Of a stretch of 64,000 nt of DNA, positions 28,180-36,124 are shown piece by piece. Origin of the DNA: Flavobacterium sp. (GTDB lineage Bacteria > Bacteroidota > Bacteroidia > Flavobacteriales > Flavobacteriaceae); assembly GCA_015234525.1 (NCBI GenBank), contig JADGMX010000033.1:1-64000 (forward strand), read 5' to 3'. The first letter of the stretch is position 1. Each line of letters starts with the position of its first letter. The notes under the pieces are model-generated. The model was not told where the DNA came from and ran no database searches. It saw only the letters and a list, made by a program, of their open reading frames with translations. The translations under genes were made by a program, and so were the position numbers.

Positions 28180-29724
28180 TTAATCTTTTATAGCGTTGCC
28201 ATTTTGGTCGAAGAAGTGATATTCTAGGAATGTATAGGCGTCGCGGGGAATAATTTTAATCCACTTTTTGTGTTCAAGGAACCACTTAGATCGCAGTGAG
28301 GGAAAGCCTTTTGTAAGGTAAGCCTCGACGAATGGATGGGTATTGAGAACGAGTTTTTTGTGGAGTTTGGCAAGTCGTTCGACATCGCCGGCAATTTTAT
28401 CTATAATGAGTATTGGCGCTTCGATTTCTCCTTTTTCGTTGTTAGGATCTTCTTCACGCGTTTTAATGTTTACTTCCGGCCGTACTCGTTGCCTTGTAAT
28501 TTGGATCAAACCGAATTTACTTGGCGGCAGGATTTTGTGTTTGGCTTTATCGTCGCTCATTTCCTGGCGAAGGTAATCAAATAATTTTTTGCGGTTGTCG
28601 GGATTGGTCATGTCGATAAAATCAACGACTATGATTCCGCCCATATCTCGCAGTCGCAACTGGCGGGCAATTTCTGCTGCCGCGATCATATTGACCTCGA
28701 GTGCGGTATCTTCCTGGTTGGTTGCCTTGTTAGATCGGTTTCCGGAGTTGACGTCGATAACGTGCAAAGCTTCGGTATGTTCAATAACGAGATAGGCTCC
28801 TTTACTCATCGACACTGTCTTACCGAACGAGGTTTTGATCTGTCTCTCTACGTTGAATTTCTCAAATATAGGAGTGTCTTTTGACTGATATAGCTTCACT
28901 ATTGATTGTTTTGAAGGTGCTATTTCTTGTAAATAGTCCTTGGTTTCTTGGTACAGTTCCTCATCATCAATGTGGATTCCGCTGAAGGAATCATTGAACA
29001 CATCGCGCAGTATTGATGACGCGCGGTTGAGTTCTCCGAGTACTTTTGACGGATGATGGGCCACTGGTAATTTTTTGCACATTGCTGTCCACCTGGCGAG
29101 CAGGTTTTGCAAGTCTTTATCTAGTTCTGCGACTTTTTTGCCTTCGGCTACCGTGCGAACGATAACGCCGAAACCTTTTGGCCTGATTGATTGAACGAGT
29201 CGTTTAAGACGATCTTTTTCTTCTTTTGATTCGATTTTTTGTGATATCGAAATGCGGTCAGAAAAAGGAACGAGAACAATATATCGGCCGGCGAGAGACA
29301 GCTCTGAGCTGATTCGTGGGCCTTTTGTTGATATAGGTTCTTTGACGACTTGTACTAAAACGGATTGATTTGTGGTTAAGACATCGCTGATGGCACCGTC
29401 TTTATCAATCTCTTTTTCAAACTTAAAGTTTTTGAGGGAGTAATCTTTAATCTTGCCTGAGGCGACAAGTTTGATGAATTTAAGTGAGGATGTGAGATTA
29501 GGTCCGAGGTCGTGATAATGCAAAAATGCATCTTTCTCGAAGCCTACATTTACAAAGGCAGCGTTTAGTCCGGCTACCGGCTTTCTTATTTTGGCGATAA
29601 AAATGTCGCCAACCTGAAAGTTGCTTTTTTCCTCTTCCTTGTGTAATTCAATTAATTTTCCATCTTTTAATAAGGCAAAATCTACGGCTTCAGAACTTGA
29701 TCTGATGATTAATTCTTTATTCAC
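28180..29724 (-). CDS. rng: Ribonuclease E/G family endoribonuclease
   Basis: Single-strand-specific endoribonuclease for mRNA decay and rRNA maturation. 514 residues from a GTG start at 29724 (VNKELIIRSSSEAVDFALL), the usual family N-terminus; an in-frame ATG at 29784 would translate word-repeat DNA. An S1 domain spans about 35-130, with catalytic acidic residues in GGIIVVDFIDM and the RNase E/G block HVIDVNSGN. The zinc-link CPxC cysteines of E. coli RNase E are absent. Lies downstream of HU and a tiny basic protein gene on the same strand. Confidence 0.93.
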   Translation of the reverse strand: MNKELIIRSSSEAVDFALLKDGKLIELHKEEEKSNFQVGDIFIAKIRKPVAGLNAAFVNVGFEKDAFLHYHDLGPNLTSSLKFIKLVASGKIKDYSLKNFKFEKEIDKDGAISDVLTTNQSVLVQVVKEPISTKGPRISSELSLAGRYIVLVPFSDRISISQKIESKEEKDRLKRLVQSIRPKGFGVIVRTVAEGKKVAELDKDLQNLLARWTAMCKKLPVAHHPSKVLGELNRASSILRDVFNDSFSGIHIDDEELYQETKDYLQEIAPSKQSIVKLYQSKDTPIFEKFNVERQIKTSFGKTVSMSKGAYLVIEHTEALHVIDVNSGNRSNKATNQEDTALEVNMIAAAEIARQLRLRDMGGIIVVDFIDMTNPDNRKKLFDYLRQEMSDDKAKHKILPPSKFGLIQITRQRVRPEVNIKTREEDPNNEKGEIEAPILIIDKIAGDVERLAKLHKKLVLNTHPFVEAYLTKGFPSLRSKWFLEHKKWIKIIPRDAYTFLEYHFFDQNGNAIKD

Positions 29725-29744
29725 GCTGTAAATTTTTATCTCTC

Positions 29745-29820
29745 TTAGGTGAAGGGTTAAGGGTGAAAAGTATCGGGATTTCACTCCCTGCCTTTTACCA
29801 TTAGCCTTTTACCCCCGAAG
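29745..29820. repeat. Short-word repeats before rng
   Basis: GGTGAAGGGTTAAGGGTGAA and CCCTGCCTTTTACCATTAGC-type words, related to the TTCACCCTTCACCTTTTACC words before dgt. Confidence 0.45.
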
Positions 29821-29877
29821 GGATGTTGTACAATTGTTGTGTTTCCGAAGGATGATTTATCCGATTTCAATGAACGA

Positions 29878-29916
29878 CAAAAAGAAAAAAGTAGTGAAGA
29901 CTACTTTTTCTTTTTG
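29878..29916 (-). terminator. Terminator overlapping the end of the 30-residue protein gene
   Basis: Minus-strand hairpin AAAAAGAAAAAGTAGT / ACTACTTTTTTCTTTTT. The 5' arm is the lysine-codon 3' end and stop codon of the gene itself. Confidence 0.7.
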
Positions 29917-29993
29917 TGGCGGTTAGCTCTCGCTCTTTTTTTGCGTTTGTGAGTAGCTACCTTATGTCTCTTTCTTTTTTTACCACTTGGCAT
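29901..29993 (-). CDS. 30-residue highly basic protein, probably ribosome-associated
   Basis: The reading frame encodes MPSGKKRKRHKVATHKRKKR followed by ARANRHKKKK: 20 of 30 residues are Lys, Arg or His. I recognise it as a tiny basic protein kept next to HU in many Bacteroidota; it resembles small ribosomal proteins. Whether it equals one of the newer named ribosomal proteins of this phylum (for instance bL38 or a THX-like protein) is a guess. It is 24 bases downstream of HU and overlaps its own terminator. Confidence 0.8.
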   Translation of the reverse strand: MPSGKKRKRHKVATHKRKKRARANRHKKKK

Positions 29994-30017
29994 ACGTTCG
30001 AATTTTGTTGATTATTA

Positions 30018-30311
30018 TTATTTGGTTGTTTCGTTGTTTGTCTTAACACCTTCTACAAATACTTTTGCAGGTTTGAATGCCGGGATGTTGTGCGCCGGAA
30101 TTTTGATAGTGGTATTTTTAGAGATATTTCTTCCTGTTTTCTCAGCTCTTGTTTTGATGATAAAGCTTCCAAAACCTCTAAGGTAAACATTGTCGCCTGT
30201 CTCAAGTGAAGTCTTAACCTCTTCCATAAATGACTCTACTGTCGCCTGAACGTCACCTTTTTCAAGTCCTAATTTCTCCGCAATTTTAGCTACGATATCC
30301 GCTTTCGTCAT
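30018..30311 (-). CDS. HU-family DNA-binding protein
   Basis: Nucleoid protein of 97 residues that bends DNA as a dimer. MTKADIVAKIAEKLGL start, GDNVYLRGFGSFIIKTRAEKTGRN and the proline-tipped arm region IPAHNIPAFKPAKVFVEGV are characteristic. A minus-strand TATATTTG -7 box is at 30352-30359, giving a leader of about 35 bases. Divergent from mutY. Confidence 0.95.
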   Translation of the reverse strand: MTKADIVAKIAEKLGLEKGDVQATVESFMEEVKTSLETGDNVYLRGFGSFIIKTRAEKTGRNISKNTTIKIPAHNIPAFKPAKVFVEGVKTNNETTK

Positions 30312-30351
30312 TTTCTCTTGTATTATAGTTTATGTGTGATTTTTGAGTGTG

Positions 30352-30359
30352 CAAATATA
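30352..30359 (-). promoter_or_regulatory. -7 box of HU gene (TATATTTG)
   Basis: Exact TAnnTTTG match on the minus strand. Confidence 0.7.
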
Positions 30360-30414
30360 TGAACTAAAAAACAAACTCTAGCCTAAAAGTCTAAAATTTA
30401 ATACTATAAACTGC

Positions 30415-30422
30415 TACTTTTG
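30415..30422 (+). promoter_or_regulatory. -7 box of mutY (TACTTTTG)
   Basis: Exact TAnnTTTG match 16 bases before the mutY ATG, so the leader is about 10-12 bases. Confidence 0.7.
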
Positions 30423-30438
30423 TGGACTTTGCAGAAAT

Positions 30439-31467
30439 ATGGCATTTTATAAGCGATTGATTCAGTGGTATCTACTAAATAAACGGGATTTGCCTTGGCG
30501 CAATACAACCGATCCATACGCCATTTGGCTGTCTGAAATCATCCTTCAACAAACCCGAGTTGCACAAGGATTGCCTTATTTTGTGTCGTTTATCGATGCT
30601 TTTCCAACGGTTTTCGATCTGGCTGCCGCCGATGAAGATCAGGTTTTGAAACTTTGGCAAGGCTTGGGCTATTATTCGAGAGCCCGAAATCTTCATAAAA
30701 CAGCGAAATTTATTGCACAAGATCTCGGCGGAGTCTTTCCGGATTCGTATGCCGGATTGTTGAAACTCGGTGGTGTCGGTCCGTATACTGCCGCTGCAAT
30801 TGCGTCTTTCTCCTACGATGAGGCTGTTCCGGTTGTTGACGGTAATGTTTATCGGGTGCTGGCGCGTCACTTCGGAATTGAAAATGATATCGCACATTCG
30901 TCGGCAAGAGTCATATTTACTGAATTTGCCGCATCGCTGATGCCAGAGAACGAAGCTGCCAATGCCAATCAAGCGATAATGGAATTTGGTGCGCTGCAAT
31001 GCGTTCCCCGAAATCCGGATTGTCAAAAGTGTGTCATGCAATCAACTTGTGTTGCCTTTAAAGTCGGAAAGGTAAATGAGCTTCCCGTTAAAAGTAAAAA
31101 GAAACCGGTCAAAATCAGGCATTTCAATTATTTGCTGATCCGCGATAATCTGGATAAAATTGCTTTGCGAAAAAGAACCGCGAAAGATATTTGGCAGAAC
31201 CTCTACGAATTCCCGCTGATCGAAACCAACTCGGCTGTAAATATTGATGACCTTACGCCAATGGTTCTTGAGATTCGCGAGGATGCATCAGTCTATGAAA
31301 CGGCAGATTATGATGTTGTACACAAACTTTCGCATCAACACCTTCACATTAAGTTTTGGGATGTGCGTGTCAATGGAATTCTCAACAACGGCATCGCTAC
31401 AGAGGATTTACACAAGTATGCGTTACCGACGGCGCTTCTGAATTATGTCGAAAAGAATTGGAAATAG
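30439..31467 (+). CDS. mutY: A/G-specific adenine glycosylase
   Basis: Removes adenine mispaired with 8-oxoguanine. 342 residues: catalytic Glu in SEIILQQTRV (near 31), helix-hairpin-helix LGGVGPYTAAAIASF, catalytic Asp in VPVVDGNVYRVLAR (near 130), the 4Fe-4S loop C-x6-C-x2-C-x5-C (CVPRNPDCQKCVMQSTC), and a C-terminal NUDIX-like 8-oxoG-recognition domain. First of mutY-ssb-gldD. Confidence 0.96.
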   Translation: MAFYKRLIQWYLLNKRDLPWRNTTDPYAIWLSEIILQQTRVAQGLPYFVSFIDAFPTVFDLAAADEDQVLKLWQGLGYYSRARNLHKTAKFIAQDLGGVFPDSYAGLLKLGGVGPYTAAAIASFSYDEAVPVVDGNVYRVLARHFGIENDIAHSSARVIFTEFAASLMPENEAANANQAIMEFGALQCVPRNPDCQKCVMQSTCVAFKVGKVNELPVKSKKKPVKIRHFNYLLIRDNLDKIALRKRTAKDIWQNLYEFPLIETNSAVNIDDLTPMVLEIREDASVYETADYDVVHKLSHQHLHIKFWDVRVNGILNNGIATEDLHKYALPTALLNYVEKNWK

Positions 31468-31479
31468 CACCCAACTTTG

Positions 31480-31487
31480 TATATTTG
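31480..31487 (+). promoter_or_regulatory. ssb promoter, TTG-N19-TATATTTG
   Basis: TTG at 31458-31460 inside the end of mutY and an exact -7 box at 31480-31487, 17 bases before the ssb ATG. Confidence 0.75.
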
Positions 31488-31504
31488 AGATAAATCTAAA
31501 TTTT

Positions 31505-31930
31505 ATGAACGGAACGCTGAATAAGGTCATGCTTATCGGGCATTTGGGCGATGAAGTAAAAATGCATTATTTTGAAGGTGGCAACTGCATCGGTCGTTTT
31601 CCTTTGGCAACAAATGAGGTTTATATCAATCGGCAAACCAACGAAAAGATCACGTCAACAGAATGGCATAATTTAGTCGTGCGTAATAAAGCGGCTGAAA
31701 TCTGCGAAAAATATTTATCGAAAGGCGATAAGATTTATGTTGAAGGTCGGATAAAATCGCGTCAATGGCAAGCTGAAGACGGAGCAACGAAATATACTAC
31801 CGAAATTCAGGTAACCGAATTTACATTCCTTACTACCAAAAAAGATACTGATACTACCAAACATACCGCGCCCGAGCAAAAATCAGGGTACGATCATCAA
31901 AATCTTCCTGAAAACGATCTTCCATTTTAA
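31505..31930 (+). CDS. ssb: Single-stranded DNA-binding protein
   Basis: OB-fold protein of 141 residues (MNGTLNKVMLIGHLGDEV; WHNLVVRNKAAEICEKYLSKGDKIYVEGRI) with a short variable linker and the SSB C-terminal tip ENDLPF that recruits partner proteins. The start at 31505 follows its own promoter; an earlier in-frame GTG/ATG inside mutY is not used. gldD follows after 3 bases. Confidence 0.95.
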   Translation: MNGTLNKVMLIGHLGDEVKMHYFEGGNCIGRFPLATNEVYINRQTNEKITSTEWHNLVVRNKAAEICEKYLSKGDKIYVEGRIKSRQWQAEDGATKYTTEIQVTEFTFLTTKKDTDTTKHTAPEQKSGYDHQNLPENDLPF

Positions 31931-31933
31931 ATT

Positions 31934-32497
31934 ATGCTCAATAAACACGTTTTAGTTTTACTGTTGTCGACGTTGCTCTTGATCACCGCTGGTTGCAAGG
32001 ACGACGTGGTTCCGAAACCGTCGGCGCAATTACGGCTGGATTATCCGGAAGCTGCGTATGTTCCGTTTGAGAATCATTGTCCGTTTGTATTTGGAATGAA
32101 TGACGATGCGATCATCAAGGAAGTGGATCAGTGTAGTTTTACGATTGATTATCCGAAGATGAAGGCAACCATCTACCTAACTTATAAGCCTGTTACGGGC
32201 AACATCAATGATTTCTTGCGAGATGCCCAAACCCTTACATATAAACATGTAATTAAAGCTGATGACATCCTCGAGCAACCATTTATCAATCCGAGGGACA
32301 AGGTTTACGGAATGTTTTATCAGGTTCAGGGAAATGCGGCGACAAATGCTCAGTTTTATGTGACTGATAGCACAAAGCATTTTGTAACCGGTTCCGTTTA
32401 CTTTTATGCAAAACCTAATTTTGATTCGGTGATGCCCGCGGCAAGTTATATCAAGAACGATATGAGGATGATCATGCAATCCTTACATTGGAAATAA
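31934..32497 (+). CDS. gldD: Gliding motility lipoprotein GldD
   Basis: A 187-residue lipoprotein (lipobox ITAGC) needed for gliding in Flavobacterium johnsoniae and linked to the type IX secretion/gliding machinery. Recognised by YVPFENHCPFVFGMN, CSFTIDYPKMKATIYLTYKPV and GMFYQVQGNAATNAQFYVTDS. Normally gldE lies between ssb and gldD; here the two are directly adjacent (3-base gap). Confidence 0.93.
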   Translation: MLNKHVLVLLLSTLLLITAGCKDDVVPKPSAQLRLDYPEAAYVPFENHCPFVFGMNDDAIIKEVDQCSFTIDYPKMKATIYLTYKPVTGNINDFLRDAQTLTYKHVIKADDILEQPFINPRDKVYGMFYQVQGNAATNAQFYVTDSTKHFVTGSVYFYAKPNFDSVMPAASYIKNDMRMIMQSLHWK

Positions 32498-32530
32498 AAA
32501 AAGGGAAGTTATTAGCTTCCCTTTTCTTTT
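32498..32530 (+). terminator. Terminator of mutY-ssb-gldD
   Basis: AAAAGGGAAG/CTTCCCTTTT hairpin followed by CTTTT; may also serve the convergent HMA lipoprotein gene. Confidence 0.8.
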
Positions 32531-32542
32531 GATGATAATTTG

Positions 32543-33049
32543 TTACATCAAGTTGCTTTCTGCTTTTTTCATGCAGCACTCTTTTTTTCCAGCTTTAGAA
32601 CACGACTTTGCCTCCTCAGTCGATCCTTTTTTGGACTTTTTCTTTTTCTCTTTCTTTGGTTCGTTGTAGTTCATGGCTTGATCTGCAGTTGAACTTACAT
32701 TCGACACCTTATAAAGTTTCCCTCCGGCAACGCCTTCTACAGTTTCGACAATCTTTTCAGGTGATTGCTTTGATGCGTCATATTTTACGGTTGCTGTCTT
32801 TGTGTCGTAATCGACTTTTGCTTCCTGAACGCCTTCCATATTTGCAACTTTAGACTCGATTGTTTTTGCACAACCGATCGCGCAACTCATTCCATCGATG
32901 CTAAAGCTGGCCGTTTCCATTTTTGCCGGTGCATCTGTCGAAGTAGTGTGATCGACAACAGTCTCGGTGGTCGCGTTGTTAGAATCCTTACACGCTACAA
33001 ACATCGTCGCCACAGCGAAAATACCCAGAAATGAAGTTGAAATTTTCAT
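32543..33049 (-). CDS. Lipoprotein with heavy-metal-associated (HMA) domain
   Basis: 168 residues: lipobox MFVAC, an acidic/Thr linker, an HMA domain (about 47-118) with the metal site GMSCAIGCAKTIE (C-x3-C, not the usual C-x2-C), then a lysine-rich stretch (EPKKEKKKKSKKG) and a cysteine-rich tail (SCSKAGKKECCMKK). It probably binds copper or another soft metal in the periplasm; partner unknown. Minus-strand box TAAATTTG at 33089-33096. Confidence 0.85.
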   Translation of the reverse strand: MKISTSFLGIFAVATMFVACKDSNNATTETVVDHTTSTDAPAKMETASFSIDGMSCAIGCAKTIESKVANMEGVQEAKVDYDTKTATVKYDASKQSPEKIVETVEGVAGGKLYKVSNVSSTADQAMNYNEPKKEKKKKSKKGSTEEAKSCSKAGKKECCMKKAESNLM

Positions 33050-33088
33050 AGAATATGATTGTTAAGTTAATTTATTTCAATGCGTTGA

Positions 33089-33096
33089 CAAATTTA
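33089..33096 (-). promoter_or_regulatory. -7 box of the HMA lipoprotein gene (TAAATTTG)
   Basis: Exact TAnnTTTG match on the minus strand 39 bases upstream of the start codon. Confidence 0.6.
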
Positions 33097-33156
33097 CTCA
33101 AAAATGAATGAGGGAATGCCAAAAATGTTTGAATTTTGACCAACAAAAAAAATATA

Positions 33157-34026
33157 ATGGAAGCAACAAAACAGCAGAAATGGCTGTATCTCGTAGTTCT
33201 TGCACTCATCTGGGGAAGCTCGTTTGTTTTAATCAAGAAGGGGCTTGTAGGGCTGACCCCATTTCAACTTGGCGCCGCCCGGATAATCTTTGCAGCGATC
33301 TTTTTGCTTCTGATCGGATTTCGGACTTTGCCGTCGATTCCGAGTTATAAATGGAAGTATATTGCTATTACGGCGATTACCGGCACATTCATACCTGTTT
33401 TTTTATTTTCCATTGCGCAAACGCAGATTTCGAGTTCGGTAAGTTCGATTCTCAATTCGCTTACGCCATTAAATACGCTTGGATTTGGAGTTTTGGCATT
33501 CGGACTTTCTACCACCCGAAACCAACTGATAGGCGTAGTAGTCGGATTGTTCGGTAGCGGGTTATTGATTTTGAATGGCGCTGCGAATCATCCGGAACAA
33601 AATTATTGGTATGCAGTTTTGGTGTTGATCGCCTCGATGTGTTACGCTTTGAATGTAAATTTGATAAAGCGGTATTTATCAGAGTTGAGTCCGCTTGCGA
33701 TTTCTGCTGGTAATTTTGCATTGATGCTTATTCCGGCAGTTCTGATTTTATTCTTCGCTGATTTCTTTGTGGTCATAGAGTCAGTTGAAGTTCAGCAATC
33801 GGTGTTGTTCGTGATGGTTTTGGGAGTGGTTGGAACCGGGATTGCGAATTTGATATTCTTCAGGCTGATTCAAATGTCGTCGGCTGTTTTCGCATCGTCG
33901 GTAACGTATTTGATTCCGGTTGTAGCCTTTTTCTGGGGTTTGCTGGATAATGAAATGCTTACGCCGATTCAATTCCTTGGCGCATTAATCATACTTGCGG
34001 GTGTTTATTTGTCCGGAAGGAAATAA
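33157..34026 (+). CDS. EamA-family (DMT superfamily) transporter
   Basis: About 289 residues with ten predicted membrane segments in two EamA repeats, first repeat from ALIWGSSFVLIKKGL, second from LIASMCYALNVNLIKRYL. DMT transporters export metabolites or amino acids; substrate cannot be told. I start at ATG 33157 (MEATKQQKW) after an A-rich stretch; an in-frame TTG at 33136 is possible. Single-gene unit with its own terminator. Confidence 0.88.
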   Translation: MEATKQQKWLYLVVLALIWGSSFVLIKKGLVGLTPFQLGAARIIFAAIFLLLIGFRTLPSIPSYKWKYIAITAITGTFIPVFLFSIAQTQISSSVSSILNSLTPLNTLGFGVLAFGLSTTRNQLIGVVVGLFGSGLLILNGAANHPEQNYWYAVLVLIASMCYALNVNLIKRYLSELSPLAISAGNFALMLIPAVLILFFADFFVVIESVEVQQSVLFVMVLGVVGTGIANLIFFRLIQMSSAVFASSVTYLIPVVAFFWGLLDNEMLTPIQFLGALIILAGVYLSGRK

Positions 34027-34060
34027 AAAAAGGCTGTCGATAATGACAGCCTTTAATTTT
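34025..34060. terminator. Bidirectional terminator
   Basis: AAAGGCTGTC/GACAGCCTTT hairpin flanked by A7 and T-rich sequence, between the convergent DMT transporter and M16 protease genes. Confidence 0.8.
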
Positions 34061-34074
34061 ATTGCTCGAGTTGA

Positions 34075-36117
34075 TTATTTGAAATCAGCATCAGTAACAC
34101 CTTCGTTGATTTTTACATCATTAACGGTAAGGTCGATATCAATACCTACATTCATCAAAACTTTGTGTGGAATCTGAACTCCTTTTACCGCACGATAATC
34201 GCCGTAATAAGTAGTTTGAGTCATTTGCTGACCACCTTGTTCCATAGTTTTAGCACTTCCGATTTTTAATCCGCTTTTTACGTCGAAGTAGTGAGTCGTA
34301 TTGCCATCTTTAATAACGTATGCATCGCTACCATTGATGTTTTCAATACCATCTAAGGTAAGGGTAGTTTTCTTGGCAATTTTTAGCTCATCGAAAGTAG
34401 CAGCTTCAGCTTGCATCTCAGCAAGTTCTTCGCCGGTAAGATCCATTCTTTGGTTTTGTTGGATCATATAACCTGATTTCTCAGTTACAATCTGCTTCAT
34501 CATGCTCATTCCCATAGCTTTCATTTCAACAGCCATTTTGCCTGAAGAAGTTACTTTTCTGGTAAGTTCGATCGGTGTTCCCTGAACAGCTCCCGTTGCA
34601 ACCATGCTGATCGATTTTACACCGTTAAGTGCTTTTTCGCCACCAAGTGCTTTGATTGAATTGTCAAGAACCGACTTTGCAGTTACACCGGCAGGAACCG
34701 CTTTTTTAGTGATTGGCTTTTCAACCGGGTTACCAAATTTGTCGAAATAGAACATTGGGATGTTTAATTTCTCAAGTCCAGGTAGAACTTCAGCTCCTTT
34801 TCCAACGATGATAATTCTCGTGTTATCGCCAAGGAAGTATTTATTTGAAACTCTCAAGATATCTTCCGGAGTAACCGCGTTGATGTTTTTGATGAAGTTT
34901 TCGTAGAAATCAGCAGGCAGATTTTCAGTTTGGATGTTCAAAGCATAACGAGCAACCGTTTGTGGCTTTTCGATTTGCATAACAAAACGGCCAACATAAC
35001 CAGCTTTAACGTTGTTTAATACGTCGTCGCTAACTTTTTCAGTTCTGATCTTTTTGATCTCTTTCATGAATTCTACTACCGCGCTATCAGTAACCGAGTT
35101 TCTAACTTGCGATGAAGCGCTGAAAAGTGAAATGTAACGGCTTGGGTTGATGCTTGAACGTGCACCATAAGTCCAACCGTGAGCTTCTCTAAGATTCATG
35201 TTAAGGTAGCTGTTAAAATCGCCTCCTAAAACTTGGTTAGCAAGAATCACTGGGAAATAGTCAGGATTTGACATTTCGAGTTTTACGGTGTTCACCAATG
35301 AGATCTCTGATTGAACAGCATTTGGCATGTCAACAAAGTTGATTTGCGTGTACTGAACATTGTTCGGATCGCTGTATGATTTTGACGGAGCAATTCCTTT
35401 TTTCCAGTCGCCGAAAAGTTTAGTAACTGTCTTTTTGACGTCTTTGAATTTTACGTCACCGATCACAACTAAGTAAGCATTACCCGGTTGGAAGTACGTG
35501 TAGTAATTGCGTTTAACATCTTCCAGAGTCACATTGTTAATTGTCTCTTCAGATAAGAATTCGCCTGCCGGATGATTTTTTCCGAAAGCAAGTACGTTAC
35601 GAACACGTCCGGCTACAGCAGGTACGCTTTTTTCTTGCGACTTCAATCCTTCGATCAGTTTCGCTTTTTCCTTGTCGAGTTCTTCTTGCGTGAAAACAGG
35701 ATTCAATGCACCATCAGCCATTAATTCAAGTACGCGTGTTGCGTATTTTGATAGTGAACTTGCATAAGCTCCTGAAGAATAAAATCCAATATCAGCTCCC
35801 AGGAAGTCGATTTCTTCGTTGAATTTATCTTTTGAGATTTTCTTGGTTCCGCTACCGATAAGCGCGCTGGTCAAATCGTCTACACCTTTTTTGTTGCCTT
35901 CAGCATAAGGGGCATTGTCAATGGTTAGGCTGAATGATACTCGCGGTAGTTTATGGTTTTCAACAACCATTACTTTAAGTCCGTTTGCCAATTGAAAGGT
36001 TTCCGGTTTTTTTACTTTGATTGTTGGTGCCGGTCCCGGTTTAGGTTGTGGCCTGTCTTGTGCTTGCATAGTGAATGTTAAAAACAAGACTGTTATCGCT
36101 ATAATGCTTTTCTTCAT
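34075..36117 (-). CDS. M16 peptidase-like subunit lacking the zinc motif, with a C-terminal lipoprotein-carrier-like domain
   Basis: 680 residues with a Sec signal peptide (FTMQAQ). Residues 40-450 are an M16 fold, but where active members have HxxEH this protein has GVDDLTSALIGSG, so it is the non-catalytic partner of the gene upstream. From about residue 470 to the end is an extra domain (KSVLDNSIKALGGEKALNGVKSI ... GVQIPHKVLMNVG) resembling outer-membrane lipoprotein-sorting-type folds. It is 7 bases downstream of the active subunit gene. Confidence 0.88.
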   Translation of the reverse strand: MKKSIIAITVLFLTFTMQAQDRPQPKPGPAPTIKVKKPETFQLANGLKVMVVENHKLPRVSFSLTIDNAPYAEGNKKGVDDLTSALIGSGTKKISKDKFNEEIDFLGADIGFYSSGAYASSLSKYATRVLELMADGALNPVFTQEELDKEKAKLIEGLKSQEKSVPAVAGRVRNVLAFGKNHPAGEFLSEETINNVTLEDVKRNYYTYFQPGNAYLVVIGDVKFKDVKKTVTKLFGDWKKGIAPSKSYSDPNNVQYTQINFVDMPNAVQSEISLVNTVKLEMSNPDYFPVILANQVLGGDFNSYLNMNLREAHGWTYGARSSINPSRYISLFSASSQVRNSVTDSAVVEFMKEIKKIRTEKVSDDVLNNVKAGYVGRFVMQIEKPQTVARYALNIQTENLPADFYENFIKNINAVTPEDILRVSNKYFLGDNTRIIIVGKGAEVLPGLEKLNIPMFYFDKFGNPVEKPITKKAVPAGVTAKSVLDNSIKALGGEKALNGVKSISMVATGAVQGTPIELTRKVTSSGKMAVEMKAMGMSMMKQIVTEKSGYMIQQNQRMDLTGEELAEMQAEAATFDELKIAKKTTLTLDGIENINGSDAYVIKDGNTTHYFDVKSGLKIGSAKTMEQGGQQMTQTTYYGDYRAVKGVQIPHKVLMNVGIDIDLTVNDVKINEGVTDADFK

Positions 36118-36124
36118 GATAAAA

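Noticed and set aside
29725..29784. ATG start for rng at 29784
   Set aside because: Those codons come from short-word repeats; the family N-terminus begins at the GTG at 29724.
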